Shown here one piece after another: positions 42,790 through 53,460 of a stretch of DNA of 64,000 nt (within the stretch, counting starts at the first letter, position 1; every line of letters starts with the position of its first letter). The notes below the pieces were generated by a model, which saw only the letters and a list, made by a program, of their open reading frames with translations, had not been told where the DNA came from and did not search any database. A program made the position numbers and the translations under genes. Origin of the DNA: Pelobates cultripes (lineage: Eukaryota > Chordata > Amphibia > Anura > Pelobatidae); contig OW240921.1 of the NCBI GenBank assembly GCA_933207985.1, forward strand, positions 93,008,917 through 93,072,916, in the 5' to 3' direction.

Positions 42790-43001
42790 ATAATCTCCTG
42801 CAGAATGCCCAGAAGACACAGCAGTGGTGAAAGCAGATATCCAAGCTGTTACAGACCAGGAACATGCCTCGAAGAAGGACATAATAAACTTTCAAAATGT
42901 TATGTCTATCATGAAGGACAATATTTGACAAAATCATTCTACCTAAAATGTACTCACCTTGCAAATAGCCTCAATGTAAAACCTATATTGGTGAAACCAC
43001 A

Positions 43002-43081
43002 TTAACCCCTTATGGATCAAACTTCTGGAATAAAAGGGAATCATGACATATCACACATGTCATGTGTCCTTAAGGGGTTAA
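43002..43081. mobile_element. 80-bp palindromic TTAA MITE, second copy
   Basis: TTAACCCCTTATGGATC to GTCCTTAAGGGGTTAA, TTAA on both sides, same length as 24964-25043 with a few substitutions. It splits the L1 ORF1 relic just before its KIRGIP segment. Confidence 0.88.
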
Positions 43082-43268
43082 AAATAAGAGGCATACCACC
43101 ACTGCTGAGGAACTACCACACTATTTAATGCATTTTATGGCATCGATCTTACCCCCAAGTCAAGCTAGGAAGCTCACTATTATTGGGCATCACCTACTGC
43201 TATCCAGGATGTAATTGTCCACTGCTCTTCCTCACAAGATAAGGGCCTCATTATGTCAGGAATACGTG

Positions 43269-43616
43269 CAGCGCTGTATTTAGCGCAAGGCTGACAAGGC
43301 ATTTGCCTTGGGCAGCACTTTCAGGGGGCAGCAAAAAACGTCTCCCCAAACACCCTGGCAGATACCTTGTCAGCCTCTTGTCCTGGGGGGTCAAGAGCTG
43401 GCCGACTGGCCACCTCAGTGTCCCTGAGGCAGGCAGCTGCTCAGTTTGTAGGCGGGCTGCAAGAGAGCGCTTTCTTCTGAGCTCTTCCTGCTCAGCCCCA
43501 TTCGTGCACACCGCAGTGATGCTGGAGATGGAATATGGCATTACTCCAGCCCCAGCATGCGGGGGAGCCCGAGTTTCATCATGCCTAGGGCAGCCCAAAA
43601 CCAAAATACACAACTG
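43269..43616. mobile_element. hAT-type element related to G and H
   Basis: The left end CAGCGCTGTATTTAGCGCAA and the right end ATGCCTAGGGCAGCCCAAAA...ACACAACTG match elements G and H (shared GGCATTTGCCTT, GGGGGCAGCAAAAAA and CTAGGGCAGC words). The target duplication is not recognisable. Confidence 0.68.
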
Positions 43617-43790
43617 GCTACGGGGCAATATGCCATATCCCTTTAAAGAGTCTTGCTTCACTTTCTACCAACACCTTACAAGGTTCTCACTTCAGTGGCG
43701 CCGATCTCATAATTTTGTCATACTTCAGCTGCTGTCCGCCAATGGAATACAGATAGTGGGCACCTAGTTCCCTGGTAGCGACTCATAACG

Positions 43791-45899
43791 GGACTGTTAA
43801 TAAACTCTCATCTACTACAGAGGCACTCTCTTTTCTCAAGGCACGGGGACTACTGACACATACTACAAAATCAGCCAGCCTAATTCACATGTCTGGGATC
43901 TGAACAGCCTGGTCCCCTTTGTTCCAAGGGGAGGAGTAGAAGCCCAACCAGGAACCTGACTTAAGATGGAGATGTGGTTGAGATGGGCATTGCTTCATGT
44001 TTTGCCTGTTTTTTTTTGTTTTTTCTTACTTTTATTTTCACTTATTTGTTTTACTCATGTGATAAAGTCCTGTTTAACAATTGATGTGTCTCACCATCTA
44101 AGACAAGTTTAATTCCCACTAATCACCATATTTGAGCCACTCACCCCACTGCCCCCTTGGTTATGGGTATTAACCCCAGCAGAGCCTAGCCTGTAGATTA
44201 CAGAAGCGGTATGGTATCTACTAATTTCATTTTTTCTTTTACCAGCACATTTTTCTGTCATATCTTGGCTCCTGATATAATCGTTTCACCACTCTTGTAT
44301 TAACATTTTAAAAAATGGGTTAGAAAGCATATGTACTTTCTTTTTTATTTCGTATAATACTCAATATGATTCTACTGAAATGTACTATTGTGTATCACCC
44401 AACATAAAAATAAAAAAAGAGCAGTTATTTGTAACCAGTCCCCCACAATAATGATTATTGCTTGTTTTTTGTTGTATGTTTCTTGTGTAAATGCTTTTGA
44501 GGTATATTGATTTTATAAATCTTTTAGGAGCATAGTGCAGTTTTTTCCAGTTTAAAGTAAACATTTTGGTCATTATAAGTTACTTCCTCATTTTTTTACA
44601 GATCTGCATGAACGATTGCACTTAAAGCAAGGTTGAAAGAAGAAAGGAAGGGAGGAAATAAAAGGATACCAAACGAACGAAAGGCATTCACTGTGAAAAT
44701 AACGTAAATAATAAACTATCTACAGGGGAATGAAACAATGATCGTGAAATTTTCGCTGAATGGAAGACATAATCTGCCTCATCTCTGAGTATACCCTCTA
44801 CTAGAGTCACAAAGGAAAAAAAGGGGAAGTGAGCAGATGGGTAGACTAAATCTTGAAATTCAACGCATGTCCAAACCAACATGAACTTCTTGAGACATTA
44901 AACATGTTGTGTAATAAATAATAATAACAATAATTTTTGGTATGTGTTTTATTAGCAAGAGAATAAAAACGATACCACATTTGCTTATGCATCCCATTTA
45001 AATACCCACTACTATTTTTAGTCCCAGTTGAACTCTGCAAACCCTCAAGAAATTTAAAAAAAAGACTAATTTACTAGCCACAAGATTAATGTTTCCGATT
45101 TCCTATTATTCCTCTTACAAATTGATTTGAATATGCCTTTCTCATTAGTCACACATTATCAAAGTCAAATACTGATTTGCATAAGTCGTCTGTGTTATTA
45201 TTTTGAATACATCAGTATAGTTATTCTACGTTGTAGGTGTGTAAACCTTCCCAGTTAATGGCAAATGGCCATGCATGTAATATTACTTTGAAATAACCAA
45301 TGCTTTACTTGCAGCGCCGGACTAAGCCAAGCCATGCAGCTTCCGGCTCTCTGTTAGAAGTAGTGAAGGTGGCAAGTGGCACACTGCGGACCCCAAGTTT
45401 TTTTTATTCACAAGTGAGAATTCAGATGAATTCAAAGTGAATTTCAAATTTTTGTTAATTTTTTAGTTTAAAATAGCCAAATTAGAAAAAAATAATTTAG
45501 TTTGAGTATTTTCATCTAAAATTCTTAATTTACTGTAAATTGCAATTTACACTTCAGCCATTTGTGGGTTCTGATATATTAGATGTCACTATTAACAGCA
45601 GCCAGCTGGTAGCTAAGTACCGACTGGTTTCCAAGCTTGGCACTATTTTTTTTATTGGGTGACTATCAATGACTCCTGGCTGCGAAGATACAGACCAATT
45701 GCAGACCAGTCACTCATGGTAACAAACAGAAACACACAGTTGTCAACATGGCAGCCATATCTTGCCAGCAAAAATGGCTCTCCCTAAACATGCGTGCTTC
45801 ACCATGTGACAATTTAGCAGCAGTGTATGTAATGTATAAAACTCTGATTTTATGCCGCAACAGATTTATTTTATGTAACTTTTTTTTTTTTTTTTTTAT
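43791..45899. other. Unassigned AT-rich region
   Basis: About 2.1 kb without recognised genes. Short poly(T)/poly(A) runs are at 44008 and 45881. GCAGCGCCGGACTAAGCC at 45313 recalls hAT-type ends of this window but no partner was found. Confidence 0.4.
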
Positions 45900-46744
45900 C
45901 AATGTACATTTGTTTAGGTGAATTTCTTCTGCAATGCAGTCTTTATTTGGAGCCGACAAAAAACAGCATTGTCCCAATCCCCTCCCCATCCCTCATCCAA
46001 TCAACTGTAAGACTAAATGCAAAAGAATAATAAGCGCTCTCTTCTCAGGGATAAGCTGCAGTTCACCAACAAGGTGTTCCTCTACCTTGTGATAAATGGA
46101 CAGATAAAATAGAAAGGTGAACAGCGCTAAAAATCAGAAAATGTACATACGTTTTGTAGAAATACTGGCCAGCAGAGTAACTTAAAAAAAGAGAGAAACA
46201 AAAATACAAATAATGGTACAGTATGTATGAACGATATAATTCCACAAGAACAAAGGTGTTATATTCACACTCACACTTTGAGGAACTATATCAGCTCGGT
46301 GTTAAGAGCCTGGACGGAATAATCCCCGTCTATGGATTTCTTGAGGTTCAAGACCGTTGGTGAATTTATAGTTGTAAATATTCGTTACATGAAAAACAAG
46401 AGTAAAATACACCACATGGTATAGTACGTAAATATAAAATATTGTGAGAAAAAAAAAAAGTGGATGATCCTACTTACATATACTAGAGCAACGACCTGCT
46501 CTAGTTTGGAGAATTTCAGGTGGAATAATCCCCACCTTGGGATATAGTGGACCCAGGTATAGCAGCAAAGCAGTATTGGATAGGAAGGAGGACAAAAGGA
46601 ATGACTGGATAGTTTAAAAAATATATATACTTTAATACAATAAGTGAAAAGTGAATAATAAACTATAAAACCAGTCCTGTATAAAAGTCCAAAATTCTTC
46701 CTCACTTGACGCGTTTCGCCGAAGCTTTCTCAAAAGTGAATCAT
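45900..46744 (-). mobile_element. Penelope-like non-coding region (tentative)
   Basis: Non-coding. On the minus strand the phrase TGAGAAAGCTTCGGCGAAAC, then GCGTCAAG (46735-46708), is the hammerhead-derived wording found in Penelope-like tails. GCGCTCTCTTCTCAGG near 46035 and a 13-A run at 46446 add to the resemblance. No endonuclease or reverse transcriptase motif was found, so the assignment rests on the ribozyme-like words. Confidence 0.45.
46708..46735 (-). ncRNA. Hammerhead-like motif (degenerate)
   Basis: TGAGAAAGC-TTCG-GC-GAAAC-GCGTC on the minus strand: a short stem II capped by TTCG, then the invariant GAAAC. The CUGAUGA box is reduced to TTTTGAGA, so cleavage activity is unlikely. 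Confidence 0.4.
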
Positions 46745-46974
46745 CAAAAATTGCCCCCCTTAATGTTCCTCTCCCCTCCCTCTTTTTCAGTGTTCTCCCC
46801 CTCTGTCCCATAGTGTTCTTTCCTGTTCCCCCCCCTCCCCTGTCCCATAGTGTTCTTTCCTCCCCTCCCCCATAGTGTTCGTACCCTCTCCCCATAATGT
46901 TCTTCCCCCCTGTCCCATAGTGTTCTCCACCTCCTCCCCTCTCCCATAGTGTTCTTACCCCCCTACCCTATCCC
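46745..46974. repeat. 'cccatagtgttct' minisatellite, left part
   Basis: Tandem TCCCATAGTGTTCT units separated by variable C/T-rich spacers. It continues at 55068 after the Ty3/gypsy element, so both parts were one array. Confidence 0.88.
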
Positions 46975-47281
46975 TGTCATGTATTCATCTGCTTATAAAA
47001 ATATGGTTAATGGCATTTACTGTCCACACAGGAAAAGTTGCAGCAACCAAATCCACAGAAGGGTTAAGGCTGAGCAGCAATTATCCAAATGGGTTCCTGG
47101 TAACTGCCTTTGGGGTCAAAGGACGGTTACAGCCTATCAGATCTAGAGGAGGGGTATTTAGGCAGGGCCGGACTGGCCCACTGGGATACCGGGAAATTTC
47201 CCGGTGGGGAGGGAATAGAGGGGAGGGAGGGAATAAAAAGAGAAGAGGGGGGGAATAAAAAGAGGGGAGGGGGGAGAAGAG

Positions 47282-47633
47282 NNNNNNNNNNNNNNNNNNN
47301 NNNNNNNNNNNNNNNNNNNNNNNNNNNNNNNNNNNNNNNNNNNNNNNNNNNNNNNNNNNNNNNNNNNNNNNNNNNNNNNNNNNNNNNNNNNNNNNNNNNN
47401 NNNNNNNNNNNNNNNNNNNNNNNNNNNNNNNNNNNNNNNNNNNNNNNNNNNNNNNNNNNNNNNNNNNNNNNNNNNNNNNNNNNNNNNNNNNNNNNNNNNN
47501 NNNNNNNNNNNNNNNNNNNNNNNNNNNNNNNNNNNNNNNNNNNNNNNNNNNNNNNNNNNNNNNNNNNNNNNNNNNNNNNNNNNNNNNNNNNNNNNNNNNN
47601 NNNNNNNNNNNNNNNNNNNNNNNNNNNNNNNNN
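47282..47633. other. Assembly gap (352 N)
   Basis: The gap lies between a GGGGAGGGA-type purine tract and a CA microsatellite, a combination that commonly breaks assembly. Open frames that cross it are artefacts. Confidence 0.99.
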
Positions 47634-48120
47634 CACACACACACACACACAATGCATCCCTATACATACACAGAAACACAACATACTTCCCTTACACACA
47701 GAGAAACACACAATGCATCCATTACACACACACACACAATGCAACCCTTACACACAAAGACAATGCATCCTTTGCACACATACACAGAAACAGACAATGC
47801 AAACCCGTACACACACATGCAAACACACACACTTCTTTTCTTGCATACACACAGAAACACAATGCATCTCTTACACTCAATGCACACACATACAGACACA
47901 CACTTTGCATCCCTTATGCATACAAACACAGATTCACACAATGCATCCCTTACACACAACCAGAAACACATAATACATCCCTCATACACAAATACACACT
48001 GCTTCCACTACACACAAACACACTACATCACCTGCACAAACTGGTAACCCTATACACTACATACCATAAGCACACATATTAGATCCTCTACAATAACACA
48101 TAACACATCCCCTACACACT
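47634..48120. repeat. ACACACAATGCATCCCTTAC tandem repeat
   Basis: CA-rich units with a recurring AATGCATCCCTTACACAC core; degenerates rightwards. Confidence 0.85.
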
Positions 48121-48416
48121 CCACTCCCTGTGAGTGAACTCATGGGTGGGTAGAACTTATGAGTGGGCCTTATGGGCATACTCACCGTCAGGCCCTGGGG
48201 CCCAGACCTTGAGCTGTGTAAGGGGCCCCAAAAAATGGAGCTGCTTCCAATTCTCCCAGAACATTGAATTTTGTGACCACAGTTGCAAACAGCCTCAGAG
48301 ATCCTGTTCTACACCAGACCAGTGGAGCCAAACTGCAGCCCATCATCATCCTCATCTGCTTGTAAGTAGGCAATCTAGTATATTATTAGTGACACTTATC
48401 TATAATGTACCTCACA

Positions 48417-48605
48417 TTAAAGGGACACTATAGCTTAATGAAGTGGTTCTGGTGTCTATAGCTGGTCCCTGCAGGCTTTTTAATGTAAACACACACTGTG
48501 TGCAGCACTGGCGTTAGTTCATATGGGTGGGGCATTGTGATGTCACATGGGGGGGCAGCAAATTTTTATTTTGTCTAGGCGGCAAAAATCCTTGCACCGG
48601 CTCTG
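48417..48605. mobile_element. TTAA-MITE left end followed by a short hAT-like scrap
   Basis: TTAAAGGGACACTATAGC at 48417 with the AATGAAGTGGTTCTGGTG remnant is the TTAA family's left end. CAGCACTGGCGTTAG (48503) to GCACCGGCTCTG (48605) may be a 103-bp hAT-type scrap with CTAGGCGGCAAAAA near its end. Confidence 0.45.
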
Positions 48606-48737
48606 ATCCTGGGCAGGTGCACCAGTCTACTGGTGACCCACAGGAGGGGAGTGCACTGATTGCACTGCACTCTCCTCCTGCCCAGCCCCATCTTTACCGC
48701 AGTGCAAGTGCCCTCTGCCATTAATTTACAGTGGCTC

Positions 48738-49150
48738 ACTGGGGAGGGAGAGAGATGGGGAGGAAGGGGTGAGACACAGGGAAAGGAGGGGGAGATAGAT
48801 GGGGAGGAGGGGGGAAAGACACAGGGAAAGGGGGGGGGAGAGAGATGGGGAGAGACACAGGGAAAGGGGGGAGGGAGAGAGATGGGGAGGAGGGAGAGAC
48901 ACAGGGAAAGGGGGGAGGAAGAGACACAGGGAAAGGGGGTGAAAGAGGCAGAGGGGGAAGAGAGAGACAAAGAGGGAGAAATGAGAGAGAGACACACAAG
49001 GGGAGGGGAAGAAAGAGGCAGAGGGGGAAGAGAGAGACTGGGAAGGAGAGGGGAGACATTGACACAGAGGAGCAGTGAGGGGGAGAAAGAAACATACAGA
49101 GTGACTGGGGGAGACAAAAAGGCACACAGAGGGGCTGGAGATAAAGAGAC
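48738..49150. repeat. Purine-rich GGGGAGAGAGA tract (~410 bp)
   Basis: Almost uninterrupted G/A on the plus strand with GACACAGGGAAAGG(G)n units. Such mirror-like polypurine DNA can form triplex structures. Frames on both strands are repeat by-products. Confidence 0.88.
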
Positions 49151-49288
49151 ACACATAGGGGCAGTATATATCACAAAGCCCCCAAGGCTTTCCCCTGCCG
49201 GCCGATCTCCCTCCCCGTTCCACAGGCACCGTGCAGCCAGTCGGCAGGGGAGGAAGAGAGGACCTGGGGCAACGCTCCGGCTCTCACG

Positions 49289-49329
49289 AGGGTGAACTCT
49301 AGCCCTGGAGCTACGGGCTAGAGTTCACT
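49289..49329. repeat. Palindrome shared with element A
   Basis: GTGAACTCTAGCCC, a short loop and GGGCTAGAGTTCAC; a third half-copy, AGTGAACTCTAGCCCC, follows at 49360. Same arms as 6841-6871. Confidence 0.8.
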
Positions 49330-49631
49330 CTCACCACTTCCTGGTGGTCCCAGTAGTAGGAGTGAACTCTAGCCCCATACACACACTGCCCCACACACAC
49401 ACCATACACATTCACACACTGCCCCCCCACACACACACACCATACACATTCACACACTGCCCACCCACACACTGAACCTTTCACACACATTGCACCACTG
49501 CTCCTATACCCTACTACAGCCCCATATCCCAGCAGACTCCAGGTAAGTTGTCAAACTGTTCTTAAACGGTTTGACGACTTACTCTGGGAGGGGGTGCCGA
49601 CGCTCCTGGCACCATAACCACTACACAGAGG

Positions 49632-50220
49632 AGTAGTGGTTATTGTGCATGGAATATTTCTTTAAATAATCTACAAGTGCCCCTCTCAGGCTCAGGCTCT
49701 GGATCCGCCATTAGTATATGACATGTATATTAATGTGTGTATTAGTTTTATATCTCTATTATATTTACACATATTAATGTACATTTATAAATGCATAATA
49801 CACAGAGAAATTTCATTAATATGTACCATATGTAATGAGCAGATATTGGCCCAGTCTTGTTGCTAGGTGCATACTCCAGCACAATAACATATTTAAAGTG
49901 AAGAGCACACCCACAGGACTTCAAAATAAACATTTTTCACAGTTGTGCCCTACATACATTCACCATTTCAGTCCCATTAACAAGCTTTCCTTAATATGTC
50001 AAGGTAGTTGGACTGAAACATTGATTACATGCAAAGGCACGTCTGCTTAAAATAAATTTGCACTTTTGTTTATTTTGAAGCCTATGAGTGCGCTTTTTAC
50101 GTTGAAGTACTTTTTAATTTTAAGTTATCTGTTCTAACTCTGTATCTGCACACTATGCTGGCGCGATGCATTATGGGGCTGGTAAATATTTTTTTTCCAG
50201 GGCTGCTTTTAATTCCCAGT
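49632..50220. repeat. Right interior of element C with a dispersed repeat
   Basis: 49895-50095 is the inverted counterpart of 34891-35069 (GACTTCAAAATAAACA..., AGGTAGTTGGACTGAAACA). The remainder is AT-rich and non-coding. Confidence 0.6.
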
Positions 50221-50537
50221 CCGGCCCTGTATTTAGGCCCAGTTCTCATCCTGCTCAGTGCCCTGTCATGGTTTCCCTTGTGGTTGTCTGAGAGCGCGTT
50301 ATTGATTCTGGTTATTTGACTTTGGGATTGTTTTTGACTTCCCTGTTTTCTGGCATCCCTGACTCCTGGCTTTTCCTTATCGTTGTGTCTCTTTCTGTTT
50401 CCCTTGACCTCGGCTATTCCTGACTATTCTTTGGTACGTTAGTCCGGCCATTCTAAGGTCCGGCATACATTACCTATCAGTCCTCTGTGTTACACAATTC
50501 TACGTGCTGAATCATTCTGTAATCCTGACATTACGAT

Positions 50538-51334
50538 ATGGCCATAGATCCTGTAGAATTTTGTAAGCACATAGCTGATTGGAAAGGAAACTAGAGGAGA
50601 ATGATTACCGCATGGATCAATTTGCCCAGGCCTTCAGTACGCTTCTTACCCATACAGCGCATCTGCAACCTGCGGCAGCTCCTACTGTCTCACCTTCGCC
50701 TTGTGTAAATCAACCTATAGTACACAAGGCACCATCTATCTCTCTATCTCCTCCTCTGCATTTTGATGGTAATTTCCAAGAATGCCAGGGATTCCTTAAC
50801 CAAATAGAGTATCATTTTGAGGCCTCACCGGGATCTTTTCCCACAGACAGAGCTAAAATTGGTTACCTGATGAATCAATTAAATGGTAAAGCTTTAGCTT
50901 GGGCCAATCCATTATGGGAGAGTAATAGGAGTGTGGCACACAATTACCAGGAGTTTATTGCGGAGGAAGACGCCTCTACTGCCCTGATTCATATCAGACA
51001 AGGGAACCGGAAGTATGCCATAGAATTTCGTACCCTAGCTTCCGAGGTAAACTGGACTAATAGTGGGTTAATCGCTGCATTTAAAAAGGGACTATCTGAA
51101 ACTATGCTAGATGAGATTGCCACCAAAGACTTACCCAAAAAGCTTAATGAATTTATCACTTTTGTCATGCAAATTGATAATAGATTGAGAACCAGAGAAG
51201 CTACTAGAAACAAGACCAGACACATGAATATACCTTTAGCACCCCACTTCTCCAAACCTATTGTCCATGAATTTCCTGTACAGTCCGAACCCGAACCCAT
51301 GCAGTTGGGGGTCACTAGACTGTTGGAAGCATAA
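50538..51334 (+). pseudogene. gag, Ty3/gypsy capsid-like protein (broken)
   Basis: The likely original start is the ATG at 50538, eight bases after the LTR (MAIDPVEFCKHI...), but a frameshift near 50590 separates it from the main frame at 50579-51334. That frame carries a short coiled-coil-like N-terminus, then the retrotransposon capsid fold: FDGNFQECQGFLNQIEYHF, RAKIGYLMNQLNGKALAW and FIAEED...IRQGNRKYAIEFRTLA. Gag forms the particle that packages the RNA. The frame ends in TAA at 51332. A zinc knuckle follows in another frame (see next). No primer-binding site is recognisable between 50531 and the ATG. Confidence 0.88.
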
Positions 51335-51960
51335 AGACAATATAGGAGAAAAAAGGCCTATGTCTATACTGAGGTAGAAAAGGACATATGAGAATCAATT
51401 GTCCCATTCAATCGGAAAACTACCGCACCTAAGCACCTTAAGTGGACAGGTCTTAGGTGTAATGGAAACGTCCTCTGGAGTGGATAAAAATAGGTTTCTC
51501 CTTGATATTTCTATTGCCTTTGAAAAGAAGAACTTTTCATGCAAAGCCCTGATGGATTCAGGTGCCGCTGGAAACTTCATCAACGTTCAATTTGTTAAAG
51601 GTAATACTATACCTTTCAAGGAGAGACTATCACCCCTAGTTGTTGAAGCTATTGATGGAAGACCACTCTCAGAACCATTGATGACACTCGAAACCTTACC
51701 CATTAATTTGTCCATTGGTGCCTTACATAAGGAAGAGATTACATTTCAAGTTATTGCATCCCCTTCCTGTCCGATCATATTAGGCTTTCCATGGCTTAAC
51801 AAGCATAACCCTCATATTGACTGGGCTAATGGGGAAATATTAGAATGGGGTAAGGAATGTTATGAAAGGTGTATATTGAATGTTGCCAAAAGAGTGGGCA
51901 CTATTGGATTACCCACTGGTACACCTCAAAACCCGGAAATCCCTATACAGTACCAAGACA
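51335..51960 (+). pseudogene. Zinc-knuckle remnant and aspartic protease
   Basis: Between 51350 and 51410 a frame different from gag shows a CCHC knuckle whose second Cys codon has become TGA (visible: GRKGHMRINC). The frame from 51399 then codes the retroviral-type protease: CKALMDSGAAGNFI near 51540 has the DSG active site, and IILGFPWLNKHNPHIDW near 51775-51825 is the C-terminal ILG segment plus the PWLxxHNPxIDW motif characteristic of vertebrate gypsy elements. The protease would process gag and pol. It runs in frame into the start of the reverse transcriptase. Confidence 0.88.
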
Positions 51961-53144
51961 TTAAAGAAGTATTCAGCAAAACTCAGTCGAATACTCTACC
52001 TCCTCACAGACCTTATGACTGTTCCATTATTTACTACCCGGTGCTATGCCGCCTAAGGGAGCAGTGTGTGCTCTGTCACCTCAGGAGAGTAGAGTAATGG
52101 AGGAATATATTAAGGATTCATTGAATAAAGGCCACATACGAAAATCATCCTCGTCTGCTGGGTCAGGATTCTTTTTTGTATCTAAAAAGGACGGTGAGTT
52201 GCGCCCATGTATCAATTACAGGGCATTGAACAAAATCACCATTAAGAACGCCTACCTCCTCTAAATTATTTGATAGACTCCAAGGCACTAAAGTATTTAC
52301 TAAGCTTGATCTTAGAAGTGCTTACAATTTAGTGAGAATCAAGGAAAACCACGAGTGGAAGACTGCATTTAATACCAGAAGTGGACACTATGAATATCTA
52401 GTGATGCCATTCGGGTTGTGCAATGCTCCAGCGGTTTTCCAAGATTTCATAAATGATGTACTCAGGGATTACATTTACTTGTTTGTCTTGGTCTATCTGG
52501 ATGATATCCTTATTTATTCTCCTGACATTCAGACTCACCATGATCCCATTAGACAAGTTCTGCAGACTTTGTTAAAGAATCAACTTTATTGTAAATTAAA
52601 AAAAAATGCATCTTTGACCAATCTGAAGTACAGTTTTTGGGATATAATGTCTCTGCCTCGGGGTTTCAGATGGATCCTAAAAAGCTGGAATCGGTTCTAC
52701 AATGGCCTTTACCCACTGGGTTGAAAGCCATTCAAAGGTTCATTGGTTTTGCCAATTATTACAGAAGGTTTATAAAGGGATTTTCTTCAGTAATAGCCCC
52801 CATCACCAATATGACACGCAAGGGGGTTAGCAGTACGATATGGTCTAAGGAGGCTATAGAAGCCTTTGAAACTCTCAAACAGCGGTTTGCCTCCGCCGAC
52901 ATATTGATACATCCTGACACCAGTAAACCTTTCATACTGGAAGTTGATGCATCAGAGACAGGGGTAGGGGCAGTTCTCTCCCAGAGGGAGAGCCAGGATA
53001 CTCCATTGCATCCTTGTGGTTACTTCTCTAGACAGTTGTCTTCTGCCGAGCGCAATTATTATATTGGCAATAGGGAATTTGTGGCCATTATTCTAGCTCT
53101 CAAGGAGTGGCGAGATATGTCAGGAGGGTTCCAAGGACCCCCTT
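51961..53144 (+). pseudogene. Reverse transcriptase of the Ty3/gypsy element
   Basis: Starts at YQDIKEVFSKTQSNTLPPHR. After a frameshift near 52035 it continues with [19 protein letters not shown] (fingers) and, after another near 52262, [13 protein letters not shown] (motif A), [13 protein letters not shown] (motif B) and [10 protein letters not shown] (catalytic YLDD, 52489-52518). A third shift lies near 52620. The thumb/connection has RFIGFANYYRRFI, followed by the RNase H start FILEVDASETGVGAVLSQ. All catalytic aspartates survive, but the gene cannot be read through. Confidence 0.95.
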
Positions 53145-53460
53145 TTGATCATTACTGATCACAAAAACCTGGCTTACATAGGAGATGCTAAACGATTGTC
53201 TTCTAGACAAGCTAGGTGGTTTCTGTTCCTTTCTCGCTTTAATTTTCTTATTACTTATAGACCTGGTTCTAAAAATGTCAAGGCCAACACCTTATCCAGA
53301 CAGTTTGATACTGAGTCTATAAAAGAGCAAGAAAAGTCCCATATCATTCCCCCGGAATGTATCATTGCTTCCACTATCCTTTCATTGTCCTCTCCGCTGC
53401 TTGGCTCCATCATGGAGGTTCAGTCTCAGGCGCCCTACGGTAAACCTCAGGACGAATAGT
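53145..53460 (+). pseudogene. RNase H C-terminal part
   Basis: The catalytic residues are spread over two frames: the Asp in EVDASETG (52945), the Glu in NREFVAIILALKEW (before the shift near 53115-53145) and the Asp in IITDHKNLAYI (53145). RPGSKNVKANTLSR marks the domain end (normally NxxADxLSR, here A-N for A-D). A TAG stops the frame at 53457. Confidence 0.9.

Larger units (their letters stand above)
42790..43790 (+). pseudogene. L1 ORF1 relic interrupted by a MITE and a hAT element
   Basis: Pieces in order on the plus strand: VKADIQAVTDQEHASKKDI (42830-42885), like the end of the ORF1 coiled coil; KIRGIPPLLRNYH after the MITE (43082-43125), matching the IRGIPE segment of the RRM; QDVIVHCSSSQDKG (43205-43250), matching the RDVIVRxHxY segment; and, after the hAT element, YQHLTRFSLQWRRSH (43665-43705), matching the DLSxxTLxxRR segment of the C-terminal domain. 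The order and spacing match an L1 ORF1 RNA-binding protein. Stops and frameshifts abound. No ORF2 follows. Confidence 0.65.
47163..50229. mobile_element. hAT-type element C (CAGGGCCGGACTGG), inside the 5' LTR
   Basis: Perfect 14-bp inverted ends CAGGGCCGGACTGG / CCAGTCCGGCCCTG and the exact 8-bp duplication TATTTAGG at 47155-47162 and 50230-50237. Its ends and internal palindrome match element A (4732-9816). The interior is CA repeats, older TTAA and hAT scraps, a purine tract and a copy of the 34891 dispersed repeat. No transposase. A 352-N gap hides part of it. Confidence 0.92.
46975..50530 (+). repeat. 5' LTR, split by hAT element C
   Basis: LTR sequence is at 46975-47162 and 50238-50530 (about 481 bp after removing the insertion and one duplication copy). 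A TATAAAAAT promoter-like box is at 46993. It ends CCTGACA. Compared with the 3' LTR it has about 165 extra bp (47015-47162 plus 50238-50254), so the LTRs differ in structure. Confidence 0.9.

Noticed and set aside
47110..47973. 287-codon plus frame and matching minus frames
   Set aside because: They run through 352 N and into a CA repeat. No information supports a protein.
48575..49295. Overlapping 199-211-codon frames on both strands
   Set aside because: Polypurine/polypyrimidine tract without stops; composition alone explains them.
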